From NCBI RefSeq assembly GCF_016403105.1, contig NZ_CP046155.1, forward strand, positions 3,067,906 through 3,131,905: 64,000 bases of DNA. Reading direction: 5' to 3'. Below the pieces are notes generated by a model. It saw only the letters and a list, made by a program, of their open reading frames with translations, was not told where the DNA came from and did no database searches. This document shows positions 48,207-57,934 of this stretch, piece by piece. The translations under genes and the position numbers were made by a program. This DNA comes from Leptolyngbya sp. BL0902 (lineage in GTDB: Bacteria > Cyanobacteriota > Cyanobacteriia > Phormidesmidales > Phormidesmidaceae). Positions within the stretch are counted from its first letter, which is position 1, and each line of letters begins with the position of its first letter.

Positions 48207-48635
48207 TTATCGCTTTCGTTTCTTAGACTTGATGACATTCGATGAGCGCGACTGGCGAGGACGAAAGTCAATCATCTCAGGTTCTTCATCTGGAAAGAAC
48301 TGATCGATCTTCTGGGCGATACTTTCCATGGTTTCACTCAGCGTTTGGTGAAACCCATTGATCTCTTCTGAGGTCTGATATCGACTACCAATTCTATCGG
48401 CCTCTAAAAATAAATCTTCTAGGGATACATCGTCTTCTTGATAGGTTGCCAAAAAGGCATTGATTTTGCGATGAAGCTGGATGACATTCTCCCAGCCCAC
48501 ATTTTTATAATGCTTTTGCCTTAGCCAATCTTGATCGATTTTAGACAACAGCTTTCTCCGCTGGGTATTCGAGCTTTGCAGCTCTCGATATCCCATGCCA
48601 TCAAACAAGCGCTTCTTCGCTGATTTATTTGCCAT
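48207..48635 (-). CDS. Unknown 142-residue protein of the HNH cassette
   Basis: A mostly helical protein with basic ends (MANKSAKKRLF at the start; RQSRSSNVIKSKKRKR at the end). The central segment SLEDLFLEADRIGSRYQ (71-87) resembles SLEELFKLADKVGG of the HNH protein: about nine of fifteen positions are identical. No domain is recognised. It begins 4 nt after the coiled-coil gene and is surely co-translated with it. The lysine-rich tail may bind nucleic acid. Confidence 0.7.
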   Translation of the reverse strand: MANKSAKKRLFDGMGYRELQSSNTQRRKLLSKIDQDWLRQKHYKNVGWENVIQLHRKINAFLATYQEDDVSLEDLFLEADRIGSRYQTSEEINGFHQTLSETMESIAQKIDQFFPDEEPEMIDFRPRQSRSSNVIKSKKRKR

Positions 48636-48639
48636 TATG

Positions 48640-49224
48640 CTATCCTAATGTCCATCTCAAGACGCGAATCATGGCCTTGCGTAGCTCGCTGTCTTCATAG
48701 CGCAATAGCTCGTCAATGTCGCGGGCCAAGCGTAGCCGAATTTGGTCAAGGATATTTTTGAGAGCCTTGTTGTCCTTTTGTAGGCGCTCATTGGCGTCTA
48801 TCAGTTCATCATTGCGGGTTGTCAAGGTTTGAACCTTTGATGCTAAGGCTTGATTCTGCTGATTGAGCGCTTCAATTTTGCGTTGAAGTTCACTCTCTTC
48901 CTGAGCTAGTTCCTCTTTGTAATGGGCCAAATTCTGATTGCGTTCTTCCTGCTTGGCCACCGCTGCTTCCAGGCGCTGACAGTCTTGGGTGAGGCGTTCT
49001 AGCCGCTTCTCAGCCTGACTGCGCCGTTGACCGAGGGCACGGTTATTGTTGGATAGCTCGTTATTTTTTTGAATGAACGCTGCGACTAGCCCCCTAGCCG
49101 CAGGTCTATCCCTCAGAAGCGACAATAGCTGTTCGCAGTCCTCTGGGCTGAGGGCTTGGCTCACGTTTTTGTTAATGCCATAGCGATCTTTGAGGAGGGC
49201 TTGTAGGTCAGATTTCGATGGCAT
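48640..49224 (-). CDS. Coiled-coil protein, 194 residues
   Basis: After a short helical domain (about 1-48, with SPEDCEQLLSLLRDRPAARGLV) comes one continuous coiled coil (about 50-165), with heptad-rich QEERNQNLAHYKEELAQEES. A short basic end follows (LRKAMIRVLRWTLG). No signal peptide or TM is seen. It is first in the three-gene set with the 142-residue protein and the HNH nuclease, and is likely the structural or oligomerising member. Family not recognised. Confidence 0.7.
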   Translation of the reverse strand: MPSKSDLQALLKDRYGINKNVSQALSPEDCEQLLSLLRDRPAARGLVAAFIQKNNELSNNNRALGQRRSQAEKRLERLTQDCQRLEAAVAKQEERNQNLAHYKEELAQEESELQRKIEALNQQNQALASKVQTLTTRNDELIDANERLQKDNKALKNILDQIRLRLARDIDELLRYEDSELRKAMIRVLRWTLG

Positions 49225-49345
49225 GGGTGGACAAACAGGCTGTGGGGCACGAGCATCTGAGATCAGTGTACCCAGACTGTTGCCCAGATCAGACCCACAG
49301 ATTTACGGCGATTGAGTTTTGTTTTGTGACGCCTCACCGATGGAT

Positions 49346-50686
49346 CTAAATCCCCAAAATTATACGGGCGATGTTGAGGTAAATCAGCACCCCCAGCACG
49401 TCTACGGCGGTGGTGATGAAGGGGGCGGACATCAGGGCGGGGTCAAATTTGAGGGATTTGAACAAAAAGGGCAGGGCCGATCCAGCGAAGGAGGCAATGA
49501 CGGAAATGGCGAACAGGCTGCTGCCCACCGCCAGGGCCACGCCCCAATCGCCCTGGAGTAGGTAGGCCCAGAGGGTGACGGCTAGCCCCAGCAACAGCCC
49601 CAGCAGGCTTCCGGCCAGGGTTTCTCGGCGGATGATGCGAACCATGGCGGAGGGTTGCAGGTCTTCGGTGTTGAGGCCGCGAATCACCACGGTGGAGGAC
49701 TGGGCACCGACGTTGCCCCCGGCGTCGATCAGCAGCGGGATAAACGCCGCCAGCACCACCACCTGGGTTAGCACCTCCTCCTGGCCTTTGATCACCGCAC
49801 TGGTGGCGGTGTTGGTGACCAGCAGCACCAGCAGCCACACCACCCGTCGCCGCACCACCGTCCACAGGTTGACCTGGAAATAGTCGTCCTTGGCGGGCTG
49901 CACCCCCCCAGCGGTGTAGATGTCTTCGGTCACTTCCGCCTCAATTACGTCCATCAGGTCATCCACGGTGACGATGCCCACCAGCCGCCGTTCGCTATCC
50001 ACCACGGGCAGGGCGATGAAGTCGTAGCGCTGGATCAGGCGGGCGGCTTCCTCCTGGTCGGTTTCGGTGTAGACGTAGATCACGTCTGGGTTCATGATCT
50101 CCCGCAGGGGTTGTTCCAATGGAGCCACCACCAAATCCCGCAGCGAGAACGCCCCCAACAAGCGGCGCGAGTCGTCGGTGACGTAGAGGGTGTAGATGGT
50201 TTCGGAACGGCGGGCCACCTGGCGAATGTGCTCGATGGCCTGCTGAGCCGTCCAGCCCTGCCGCAGGGTGACGAACTCCGAGGTCATGATTCGTCCGGCA
50301 CTGTCGGCGGGGTAGCCCAACAGCAGGGCGGTGGCCTCCCGTTCGGCGGGGCTGAGGGCGGGCAGCAGGCGGTTCACCACCTTGGCGGGCAGTTCCTCAA
50401 ACAGTTGCGCCCGGTCGTCGGGAGACATCCGGTCGATAATTTCCAGCACCTCCGGCTGCCGAAATTCCGCCAGCAGCGCTTCCTGTACCCGCCGAGGCAG
50501 GTGTTCATAGACCTCAATAGCCTCATCCTTGGGCAACAGCCGAAAGGCGACGGCCTGGTAGGTGTCGGGCAATTCGTCAATAATTTCCGCCACGTCGGCG
50601 GGCTGCATAGGGGCCAACTGGGCACGCACGGCCTCGTATTGGTTAGCCTCTAGCTGGGTTTGGATATCTTGGGTGGTGTCTAGCAT
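49346..50686 (-). CDS. mgtE: Magnesium transporter MgtE (copy 1)
   Basis: The ATG at 50686 (MLDTTQDIQTQLEANQYEAV) gives 446 residues; 26 in-frame upstream codons are unlike the family. The order is MgtE_N superhelix (PADVAEIIDELPDTYQAVAFRLLPK), tandem CBS pair (about 135-255; EFVTLRQGWTAQQAIEHIRQVAR) and a five-helix TM domain with the Mg-selectivity region (GGNVGAQSSTVVIRGL). In solved MgtE proteins the CBS-N module closes the pore at high Mg. A close paralogue lies upstream on the same strand. Confidence 0.93.
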   Translation of the reverse strand: MLDTTQDIQTQLEANQYEAVRAQLAPMQPADVAEIIDELPDTYQAVAFRLLPKDEAIEVYEHLPRRVQEALLAEFRQPEVLEIIDRMSPDDRAQLFEELPAKVVNRLLPALSPAEREATALLLGYPADSAGRIMTSEFVTLRQGWTAQQAIEHIRQVARRSETIYTLYVTDDSRRLLGAFSLRDLVVAPLEQPLREIMNPDVIYVYTETDQEEAARLIQRYDFIALPVVDSERRLVGIVTVDDLMDVIEAEVTEDIYTAGGVQPAKDDYFQVNLWTVVRRRVVWLLVLLVTNTATSAVIKGQEEVLTQVVVLAAFIPLLIDAGGNVGAQSSTVVIRGLNTEDLQPSAMVRIIRRETLAGSLLGLLLGLAVTLWAYLLQGDWGVALAVGSSLFAISVIASFAGSALPFLFKSLKFDPALMSAPFITTAVDVLGVLIYLNIARIILGI

Positions 50687-50783
50687 GGGGGATGGTTTTC
50701 TTTGGCGGTGGACAGCCCTTGATCTAGGACGATTTAACGAATAACAAATAAGGTTGAGCGACAATTTCTAATGATTCTCGTGT

Positions 50784-51002
50784 CTAGCTTTTCCCTCGTT
50801 CCCCAATCCCTGATTGACGTTTTGAAGGAGAGAAATAATTCTTTTCATCCGTTTTTATCTGAAGGTCAGATATACGACGCAGAGAGACAATAGTAAACTT
50901 CATATTCTGTTGAAAGTTCCTTTTTAGGGGTTGCCCAACGAGGTGGTACATTGCTTCGCGAATGCATCCTACGTATTGAAATAGGCGCTTTAAGCTGGTC
51001 AT
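50784..51002 (-). CDS. Possible small protein between the mgtE copies
   Basis: A 72-codon frame with ATG at 51002, 12 nt after the stop of mgtE copy 2. The product is basic and partly helical (MTSLKRLFQYVGCIREAMYH). No good Shine-Dalgarno is seen and no family is recognised. The DNA is AT-richer than both flanks, so it may be a spacer or relic rather than a gene. Confidence 0.3.
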   Translation of the reverse strand: MTSLKRLFQYVGCIREAMYHLVGQPLKRNFQQNMKFTIVSLRRISDLQIKTDEKNYFSPSKRQSGIGERGKS

Positions 51003-51014
51003 TTCATGACGGTT

Positions 51015-52361
51015 TTAGATGCCCAAAATCAGGCGGGCGATGTTGAGGTAAATCAGCACCCCCAGCACGTCTACGGCGGTGGTGATGAAGGGGGCGGACA
51101 TCAGGGCTGGGTCAAATTTGAGGGCTTTGAAGAGGAAGGGGAGGGCAGCTCCGGCGAAGGTAGCAATCAGGGAAATAGCGATCAAACTGAGGCCCACCGA
51201 GACCGCAACGCCCAGATCCCCCTCTAGGACAAAGGCCCAGAGGGTGACGGCACTGCCCAGCAGCAGGCCCAGCAACAGCCCCGCTAGGGTTTCGCGCCCG
51301 ACGATGTAGACCATATCCGAGGGTTGCACATCTTCGGTGTTGAGGCCGCGAATCACCACGGTGGAGGACTGGGCACCGACGTTGCCCCCGGCCCCAATCA
51401 GCAGCGGAATAAAGGCGGTGAGGATGACCACCTGCTGAAGCAAGTCTTCCTGGCCTTTGATCACCGCACTGGTGGCGGTATTCGTCACCAGCAGCACCAG
51501 CAGCCACACCACCCGCTTGCGGGCCACGGTCAGCAGGTTAGTCTCGAAATAGTCATCGCCGACGGATTGCACCCCCCCGGCGGTGTAGATGTCCTCGGTG
51601 ACTTCCGCCTCAATCACGTCCATCAGGTCATCCACCGTGACGATGCCCACTAGGCGCTGCTCTCGATCCACCACGGGCAGGGCCAAAAAGTCGTAGTGCT
51701 GGATCAGCAGGGCCGCTTCTTCCTGGTCGGTGTCGGTCTGCACATACACCACCTCCTGGGTCATGAGTTCTTCGACCCGTTGATCGGGCTGCGCCACCAC
51801 CAAATCCCGCAGGGACAGGGTGCCCAGCAAGCGACGGGAATTGTCGGTGACGTAGAGGGTGTAGATGGTTTCGGAACTGCGGGCCAAACGCCGGATGCGA
51901 TCCAGCGCTTGGGCAGCGGTGAGACTCCCCCGCAGGGTGACAAACTCGGAGGTCATGATCCGTCCGGCGCTTTCGTCCGGGTAGCCCAGCAGCAGGGCCG
52001 TAGCCGAGCGCTCCGCCGGACTCATATCCACCAACAGCCGCCGCACCACCTTGGCCGGAAGCTCATCAAACAACCGCGCCCGGTCATCCGGCGACATGCG
52101 ATCTACAATGTCCAACACCTCCGGGTGCCGAAACTCCGTCAGCAAATTTTGCTGTACTCGGCTGGGCAGATATTCGTAAACCTCAATCGCCTCATCCTTG
52201 GGCAACAGCCGAAAGGCCACCGCCTGAAAGGTATCAGGCAGTTCGTCAATCATCTCGGCCACATCGGCGGGCTGCATGGGAATCAGCATGGCCCTCACAT
52301 CGTCAAAACGCCCGCTTTCGAGCAACCCCTGTAGTGACGCCTGGGCTGTGTCTTGAACCAT
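51015..52361 (-). CDS. mgtE: Magnesium transporter MgtE (copy 2)
   Basis: The ATG at 52361 is favoured because GGAG lies 6 nt before it; a TTG six codons earlier (52379) is possible. The 448 residues repeat the copy-1 architecture: MgtE_N (PADVAEMIDELPDTFQAVAFRLLPK), CBS pair (about 135-255) and TM domain with GGNVGAQSSTVVIRGLNTEDVQPSDM. It has high identity to copy 1, and the last 74 nt of shared coding sequence are identical between 51034-51107 and 49365-49438. The duplication is therefore recent, or the ends are being homogenised. Confidence 0.93.
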   Translation of the reverse strand: MVQDTAQASLQGLLESGRFDDVRAMLIPMQPADVAEMIDELPDTFQAVAFRLLPKDEAIEVYEYLPSRVQQNLLTEFRHPEVLDIVDRMSPDDRARLFDELPAKVVRRLLVDMSPAERSATALLLGYPDESAGRIMTSEFVTLRGSLTAAQALDRIRRLARSSETIYTLYVTDNSRRLLGTLSLRDLVVAQPDQRVEELMTQEVVYVQTDTDQEEAALLIQHYDFLALPVVDREQRLVGIVTVDDLMDVIEAEVTEDIYTAGGVQSVGDDYFETNLLTVARKRVVWLLVLLVTNTATSAVIKGQEDLLQQVVILTAFIPLLIGAGGNVGAQSSTVVIRGLNTEDVQPSDMVYIVGRETLAGLLLGLLLGSAVTLWAFVLEGDLGVAVSVGLSLIAISLIATFAGAALPFLFKALKFDPALMSAPFITTAVDVLGVLIYLNIARLILGI

Positions 52362-52554
52362 AGCCATCTCCTGCCCCAACGATTGTTAAGATAGCCTACA
52401 TCGGTGCCCAAACCCCTTAACCTGCTGTAAACCTTAGCTCTGCCCGACTCCATTCTGGCCTCGTGTTCTCCGGTGAAACGGCCTAGGTGGGTTCCTCAAG
52501 CTCGTGGAGTGAGCCTAGGCGGGGGAGAGGGGGTTGAGGCCAACCAACGGCGAT

Positions 52555-55365
52555 CTAGTTCTGGGGGTTGAGACGGTTGGCAATCAGCGCCACAACGATC
52601 ATCGGCAGCGACACACCCATGCAGATAAGCCAGTGTTCTAGGTTGAGGGGCGCGGTGCGGAAGAGAAAGTTCATCACTCCCACCTGGCTAAAGCAGATTT
52701 GCAACACCACCGCCACCAAAATGCCGTAGCCGATGGCCGAGGCATCTCCTAGGGGCACCTTCATGCCTTGCAGCCGCGCTGATACGGAAGCCCAGAACTG
52801 GGTCATGCTGAGTAGGTAGATAATGCGTCCGGCTACGAGGGCTTGGATGGCCATGGTGCGGGCGAGGGCCAGGAGTTGCTGATTGGCCTCGTCACCGCTG
52901 AGGTCGGCGGGGATCCAGCCCAAGTCCACCCCATTGCGGCGCACCCACTCGAACATACCGAAGATCAAAATCCAGTTGAAGACGGAAATCAGGGCGATGC
53001 GGTGCAGCAGCGGTTTTGACAATAGCGGCTGGTTGGGGGTGCGAGGGGGGCGGTTCATTAGATTAAAGGATTTTGGCTCGAAGGCGAGGGGCACGGTCAT
53101 GGCGATGGAATTGACCATGTTTAGCCACAGCACTTGTAGGGAGAGGATGGGCAGTACGTCCCCCCGGCCAATCAGCACGCTGAGCAGAATGGTCATGGAT
53201 TCGCCGCCGTTGACGGGCAGGATGAAGGCGATGGCTTTCATCAGGTTGCGGAACACGTTGCGCCCTTCCTCCACCGCCGCTTTGATGGAGGCAAAATTGT
53301 CGTCCGTGAGGATCATATCGGCGGCTTCCTTGGCCACTTCGGTGCCCGCCTTGCCCATGGCGATGCCGATGTCCGCTTGCTTGAGGGCGGGGGCGTCGTT
53401 CACCCCATCCCCTGTCATGGCGACGATGTGACCCTTACTTTGCAGGGCTTCCACCAGGCGGAGTTTTTGCTCTGGGGCCACCCGCGCAAACACGGAGCCG
53501 TTTTGGACAGCGTTGGTCAATTCGGTGGCATCAAAGGTGGCCAGTTCCTTTCCGGTGTAGGCGATTACCTCCTCGGTGGGGCTCAGGCCCATGCGGTCGG
53601 CAATGGCGGCGGCGGTGACTTTGTGATCTCCGGTGATCATCTTCACTTCGATGCCAGCGGTTTGGCAGGCTTCCACGGCGCGGATGGCCTCGGAACGGGG
53701 CGGGTCGATCATGCCCTGCAACCCCAGGAACACCATCTCGGCCTTCAGGTCGTCGTGGTCAAAATGGTGGCCGTGGAAGGCTTTTCCTGCAAAGGCCAAC
53801 ACCCGCAGCCCCCGTGAGGCCATGCGTTCGGCCTGAAGGACAAGATGATCCCGATTGATCGGCTGGGCGGTGCCGTCGCCCATCAGCACCGCATTGCAAC
53901 AGGCCACAATGGCTTCCACGGAACCCTTCATCAACAGCCACTGCCCCGGCCCATCCTGCTGGTGCAGGGTGGCCATGTACTGAAATTCCGACTCGAAGGG
54001 GATGCTGTCGATGCGGGGATAGCTGGCGTTGAGTTCCTGGCGGTCAAACCCGGCCTTCCGCGCCGCCACCAGCAAGGCTCCCTCGGTGGGGTCGCCCACC
54101 ACGCTCCAGTCGTGATCCTTATGTTCCAGTTCCGAATCGTTGCAGAGCATTCCTGCTTGCAAACACTGGGCTAGGGGCAGGGGCAGAGCCTCCGAGGGCA
54201 CGGGGTTATCTTCCCCGTCGCGCAGTTCGCCGTGGGGGGCATAGCCCACACCCGTTATGTCGTAGTGATGACCTCCGGCGTAGAGGGTTTGGACGGTCAT
54301 CTGGTTTTCGGTCAGGGTTCCGGTTTTGTCGGAGCAGATCACCGTGGCGCTGCCCAGGGTTTCCACGGCGGGCAACTTGCGAACAATGGCGTTGCGGCTG
54401 GCCATGCGCGACACCCCAATGGCCAGGGTAATCGTCACCACGGCGGGCAAGCCTTCGGGGATGGCACTCACCGCTAGGGCCACCGCCGCCTCAAACATCT
54501 CCAGGGGAGAATTGCCCCAACCCAGCCCCACGGCAAAGGTGACTGCCGCCACGGAGAGGATGGCATAGAGCAGGGTTTTGCTGAAGCGGTCAAACTTGCG
54601 CGTCAGGGGCGTCACCAAACTGCCCCCCGCCTCCATCAGTTTGGAAATGCGCCCGGTTTCCGTATTCAACCCGGTGGCGACGACGATGCCTTCCCCCTGG
54701 CCAAAGGTGACGAAACTACCCGCATAGGCCATGTTGTGACGGTCGGCCAAACTCGTATCAGCGGGAAGGGTCTCCAAATCCGGCTGCTTTTCCACCGCCA
54801 CGGATTCCCCCGTTAGGGCAGATTCATTAATTTGCAGCGTCCGCCCCCGCAGCAATCGCAAATCAGCGGGCACCTTATCGCCAGAGTTCAGCAGCACAAT
54901 ATCCCCCGGAACCAGGTCGCGGGAGGACACTTGCTTGGTCTGGCCATCCCGCCGTACCATGGCCTCGGTTTCCACCGCCGCCGCCAGGGCTGCAATGGCG
55001 CTTTCCGCCTTCGATTCCTGAACAAAGCCGATAATGGCGTTGATCACCGTGACGCCCCAAATCACCCCGGCATTCGTCCACGACCCCAGCAGCGCCTTGA
55101 TTAACCCCGCCACCAGCAGAATGTAGAGCAACGGCTGATTGAACTGGAGCAGGAACAAAATAATCGGGTGCTTGCCCTTTTTGCCTTTAATTTCGTTGGG
55201 GCCGTAGCGATCTAATCGGGCATGGCTCTCCTTCTTCGAGAGCCCCTGATCGGGATCGACCCCCAACTGCTGAATCACCACCTGGGCCGACACATGGTGC
55301 CACGCCAACTCCTCTGCACCGGGCTGAGGGGACGTGGGCTGGGATGGGGAAAGGGACTGCGCCAT
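52555..55365 (-). CDS. P-type cation-transporting ATPase (PEGL type, PMA1/PacL-like)
   Basis: The ATG at 55365 has a strong AAGGAGG 9 nt before it; 936 residues. It has the Cation_ATPase_N domain, the TGES actuator motif (185-188), the PEGL membrane motif (303-306, [13 protein letters not shown]), the phosphorylation site DKTGTLT (D346) and the hinge [11 protein letters not shown], with ten TM helices and no heavy-metal domain. PEGL-type pumps move Ca2+, Na+/K+ or related cations. The substrate is not decided here. It lies between mgtE copy 2 and fur. Confidence 0.92.
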   Translation of the reverse strand: MAQSLSPSQPTSPQPGAEELAWHHVSAQVVIQQLGVDPDQGLSKKESHARLDRYGPNEIKGKKGKHPIILFLLQFNQPLLYILLVAGLIKALLGSWTNAGVIWGVTVINAIIGFVQESKAESAIAALAAAVETEAMVRRDGQTKQVSSRDLVPGDIVLLNSGDKVPADLRLLRGRTLQINESALTGESVAVEKQPDLETLPADTSLADRHNMAYAGSFVTFGQGEGIVVATGLNTETGRISKLMEAGGSLVTPLTRKFDRFSKTLLYAILSVAAVTFAVGLGWGNSPLEMFEAAVALAVSAIPEGLPAVVTITLAIGVSRMASRNAIVRKLPAVETLGSATVICSDKTGTLTENQMTVQTLYAGGHHYDITGVGYAPHGELRDGEDNPVPSEALPLPLAQCLQAGMLCNDSELEHKDHDWSVVGDPTEGALLVAARKAGFDRQELNASYPRIDSIPFESEFQYMATLHQQDGPGQWLLMKGSVEAIVACCNAVLMGDGTAQPINRDHLVLQAERMASRGLRVLAFAGKAFHGHHFDHDDLKAEMVFLGLQGMIDPPRSEAIRAVEACQTAGIEVKMITGDHKVTAAAIADRMGLSPTEEVIAYTGKELATFDATELTNAVQNGSVFARVAPEQKLRLVEALQSKGHIVAMTGDGVNDAPALKQADIGIAMGKAGTEVAKEAADMILTDDNFASIKAAVEEGRNVFRNLMKAIAFILPVNGGESMTILLSVLIGRGDVLPILSLQVLWLNMVNSIAMTVPLAFEPKSFNLMNRPPRTPNQPLLSKPLLHRIALISVFNWILIFGMFEWVRRNGVDLGWIPADLSGDEANQQLLALARTMAIQALVAGRIIYLLSMTQFWASVSARLQGMKVPLGDASAIGYGILVAVVLQICFSQVGVMNFLFRTAPLNLEHWLICMGVSLPMIVVALIANRLNPQN

Positions 55366-55756
55366 GGCACATCCTCCTTGAACTAACAAACCATTGGGGA
55401 AGGGATTTACGGGAGCATGACCTTGCGATAGGGGCTATATCAACGCGCACCTTTGCCCTTCCCGGCACTGGTTCCATACTACACGGCACCCTGAAGCAAG
55501 CGGCTTTGGCACGGACGTTTGAGAGGGGCACCGTCGGAATCATCTCCGTTCTCACCCATCCTGCCCAACACCCCGAGGCTGATCCACTGACCGTCGCGAG
55601 GGTGTCTTGGGTTGAGGCTGGTTTTCTCATACTGAATCCGGCTTGCTTCCCCCAGGGTGGGCTGACCGGGCCTCAGGCCACGGAGCTTAACCCGCACTGA
55701 GGTTCCCCTAAGGTTTATCGAAGTGGAAATCGGGGTTTTCGAGATCTGATTTGGTA
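55366..55756. other. Intergenic region fur-ATPase
   Basis: About 390 bp between the end of fur and the start of the ATPase. It should hold the ATPase promoter; open frames in it have no recognisable domain. Confidence 0.4.
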
Positions 55757-56266
55757 TCAGACCTCCATGCGTCCCTGGCAGCGGGGACAAAGGCCGTAGA
55801 CGGTAAACTGTCCATCTAGCAGCGCAAAACCACGATTTCGGGTTTCTCGAGCAGTGACTTCGGTGATAGCGTCGTCTTCAAATTCCTGCACATCGCCGCA
55901 CTGCACACAAACCAGGTGGTGATGCTGTTCCCAAATGGGGCTTTTGAGTTCGTAGTATTTGCGCCCTTCTGCCAGTTCTAGCTCTTGCAAAAGGCCTAAT
56001 TTCACCATCACATGTAGTGCGCGATACACGGTAGACACGCTAATTTTTTCGCCCTGCTCCCCAAGGTACTGATAAATTTCTTCGGCACTAAGATGATGGC
56101 AGTTAGCCTTTTCTTTGAACAGGGTGAGAATTTTTTGTCGCTGCACCGTCAGCCGAAAGCCTTCCCGATTTAGGGTTTCTTTCAACAGTCCAGGGCTAAT
56201 CATCGCCTGGGAGTCTGGGGTGTCTGGTAGTGGTGTGTCGTGCTCACCCATTCTGACCTCTAGCAT
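55757..56266 (-). CDS. fur: Ferric uptake regulator Fur (FurA)
   Basis: A 169-residue Fur. The DNA-binding winged helix spans GFRLTVQRQKILTLFKEK...KISVSTVYRALHVMVKLGLLQ. The dimerisation domain includes the HHHLVCVQCGDVQEF region with CxxC, the late CPRC pair, and the YYELKSPIWEQHHHL histidine group. Those are the sensing and zinc sites. An N-terminal extension of about 20 residues may be dispensable (an ATG at residue 22 exists). Two Fur-box dyads lie upstream between it and dps, so autoregulation is likely. Confidence 0.93.
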   Translation of the reverse strand: MLEVRMGEHDTPLPDTPDSQAMISPGLLKETLNREGFRLTVQRQKILTLFKEKANCHHLSAEEIYQYLGEQGEKISVSTVYRALHVMVKLGLLQELELAEGRKYYELKSPIWEQHHHLVCVQCGDVQEFEDDAITEVTARETRNRGFALLDGQFTVYGLCPRCQGRMEV

Positions 56267-56343
56267 GGATACCCTGCGCTACGTTTGTAAAAGCTTGTCC
56301 TTTAGAACAATTTGGGAAGGACATAGAGTTGAAGATGGAATCG

Positions 56344-56362
56344 TTATTGAAAATGATTTTCG
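56344..56362. promoter_or_regulatory. Fur-box-like dyad 1
   Basis: TTATTGAAAATGATTTTCG contains the 13-bp palindrome GAAAATGATTTTC, apart from its central base, in the fur-dps divergent region. It resembles the 19-bp Fur box (GATAATGATAATCATTATC) in spacing and AT-rich dyad form. Confidence 0.7.
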
Positions 56363-56409
56363 ATATTTAGATAACGATATTTTAAGTTTGCTTTCCGCGA
56401 GTGAAGTGG

Positions 56410-56428
56410 TTATTGAAAATCATTTTCG
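56410..56428. promoter_or_regulatory. Fur-box-like dyad 2
   Basis: TTATTGAAAATCATTTTCG is identical to dyad 1 except at one central base, 66 bp away. The pair suggests cooperative binding and control of fur and/or dps. Confidence 0.7.
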
Positions 56429-56597
56429 CTAGGCAAAAATATCGCTTTCATGGCATCGTTCTCCTTGTGTTTAATCAGTAAAGAAACTATCATCAAAGGC
56501 CATGGACGATGGTTCAACCGTCATCATGACCTGATGCCACGGTTGACAACATGACCGCTGGAATGGGCCAAAAACGCCAATTTTGAAGGAGAGTGCT

Positions 56598-57134
56598 ATG
56601 CCTATCACCGAAACCTTGCTGCAATCCTACGGAGAGGTTGTGGATAACTGCATTGGGCTGGAAAAATCGGTGACGGAGCCGATTATTGAGGGACTGGGCA
56701 CCGTCTACGCCAGCTTTATGGCGCTGTATATGCAGTACCAAAAACACCATTTTGTGGTGGAAGGTTCGGAGTATTACATGCTCCACGACTTTTTCTCGGA
56801 GAGCTACGAGGCCGTCCAAGATCATGCCCATGAGGTGGGTGAGCGGCTGCACGGGCTGGGTGGCGTTCCTGCCGGACGGCTGACCACCCTGGCCAACCTC
56901 TGCGCCTTCGAGCCGGAGGGGGATGATGTCTACCGCTGCCGGGTGATGATTGCCAACGACATGAAGGCCGAACAGGCCATGATTGAGCTGATTCGTCGGC
57001 TGGCGTCCCAGGCTGAAAGTATGGGCGACCGCGCCACCCGCCACCTCTACGAGCAAATTTTGCTGAAAACCGAGGAACGGGCCTATCACCTGGAGCACTT
57101 CCTCACCCCCGACAGCCTGAAGCTGGCTTGGTAA
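56598..57134 (+). CDS. dps: Dps-family ferritin-like protein
   Basis: The ATG at 56598 has AAGGAGA 5 nt before it; 178 residues. The ferroxidase ligands of Dps are in place: H51 in HFVVEG, H63 in LHDFF and D75/E79 in DHAHE. A four-helix bundle pattern runs throughout. Dps 12-mers store iron as mineral and remove peroxide, and some bind DNA; the N-terminus here is short with few Lys/Arg, which argues against strong DNA binding. The Fur-box pair and the divergent fur gene suggest iron control. Confidence 0.93.
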   Translation: MPITETLLQSYGEVVDNCIGLEKSVTEPIIEGLGTVYASFMALYMQYQKHHFVVEGSEYYMLHDFFSESYEAVQDHAHEVGERLHGLGGVPAGRLTTLANLCAFEPEGDDVYRCRVMIANDMKAEQAMIELIRRLASQAESMGDRATRHLYEQILLKTEERAYHLEHFLTPDSLKLAW

Positions 57135-57265
57135 GGCAAGTTCGCTCGATAAGACCATTGGTCTACGCCGTTTTGTCGTCAGCTTAGACGCTACGGCTCT
57201 GAGATCCATAGCGATGGGATCCCTAGCACTGAACGGCTTTGGGTGAAATGAATCCATCCGGCCCA

Positions 57266-57934
57266 TCATTGAACGTGGGCCAAAAGTGCGATTGCACGGT
57301 CGGGGGTGACTCGGCTGTGCATTTTTTTCTGGGGCATCACCCGCAGGTTTGGCCCCTGTTTACAGGCTCCCATGCAGCCCGTGCCTTCTACGGTGATGTG
57401 CCGCAAATCGGGGTTGCCCTCCACTTCACCCTGAAGCGCTTGCAGGATGTGCTGTCCGCCCTGCCGAAAACATTTGCCCTTGCGGCACACCTGAATGCAG
57501 GCAGGTTTGGTGGCAGCGGGTTTTGGACAAGTCTTTCCATTGGTCTCGACCGCTTTTCTGGCCACCGTAGCAGCCTCAGCCAGGGCGTCTTTCAGGGCTT
57601 GGGGCACCTCGGTTTCGGGCCAGGGGATGAGGTTTAAGCCCCGCCAGCGGTCGTCGTCGCGGTAGGCCCACACCTGCACCCAGGCACCGGGTTGCAGTTC
57701 GCGCACCAGCATCGGACGCAGATACTTGGGCAGCTTAACCGCTACCTCTCCCTCGGCGGCGTGGAGGATCAGCCCCTTAAGTTTGCCCTTGGCCGACCGC
57801 ATTGGCCCAGTGTATTGCCCCCGTAGCACCTGACCCTGGGGACTAGAGCTAGGTTGGGAAAGACCTGGTTGAGGCGCAGGGGCCACCACCATAGCCGAAG
57901 CAGACCGAGAAAATCGAGAGGATTCGTCACGCAT
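57266..57934 (-). CDS. Thioredoxin-like [2Fe-2S] ferredoxin-domain protein with N-terminal extension
   Basis: A 222-residue protein. The C-terminal half (about 140-222) has the thioredoxin-like ferredoxin Cys pattern: CIQVCRKGKCF, then GTGCMGACKQGPNLRVMP. The N-terminal half (about 35-120; GQYTGPMRSAKGKLKGLILHAAEGEVAVKLPKYLRPML, then GAWVQVWAYRD) looks like a separate small beta-domain. Overlap by one base with the gene before it (TAATG) indicates coupling. It could serve in iron-sulfur electron transfer or sensing near the iron genes. Confidence 0.82.
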   Translation of the reverse strand: MRDESSRFSRSASAMVVAPAPQPGLSQPSSSPQGQVLRGQYTGPMRSAKGKLKGLILHAAEGEVAVKLPKYLRPMLVRELQPGAWVQVWAYRDDDRWRGLNLIPWPETEVPQALKDALAEAATVARKAVETNGKTCPKPAATKPACIQVCRKGKCFRQGGQHILQALQGEVEGNPDLRHITVEGTGCMGACKQGPNLRVMPQKKMHSRVTPDRAIALLAHVQ

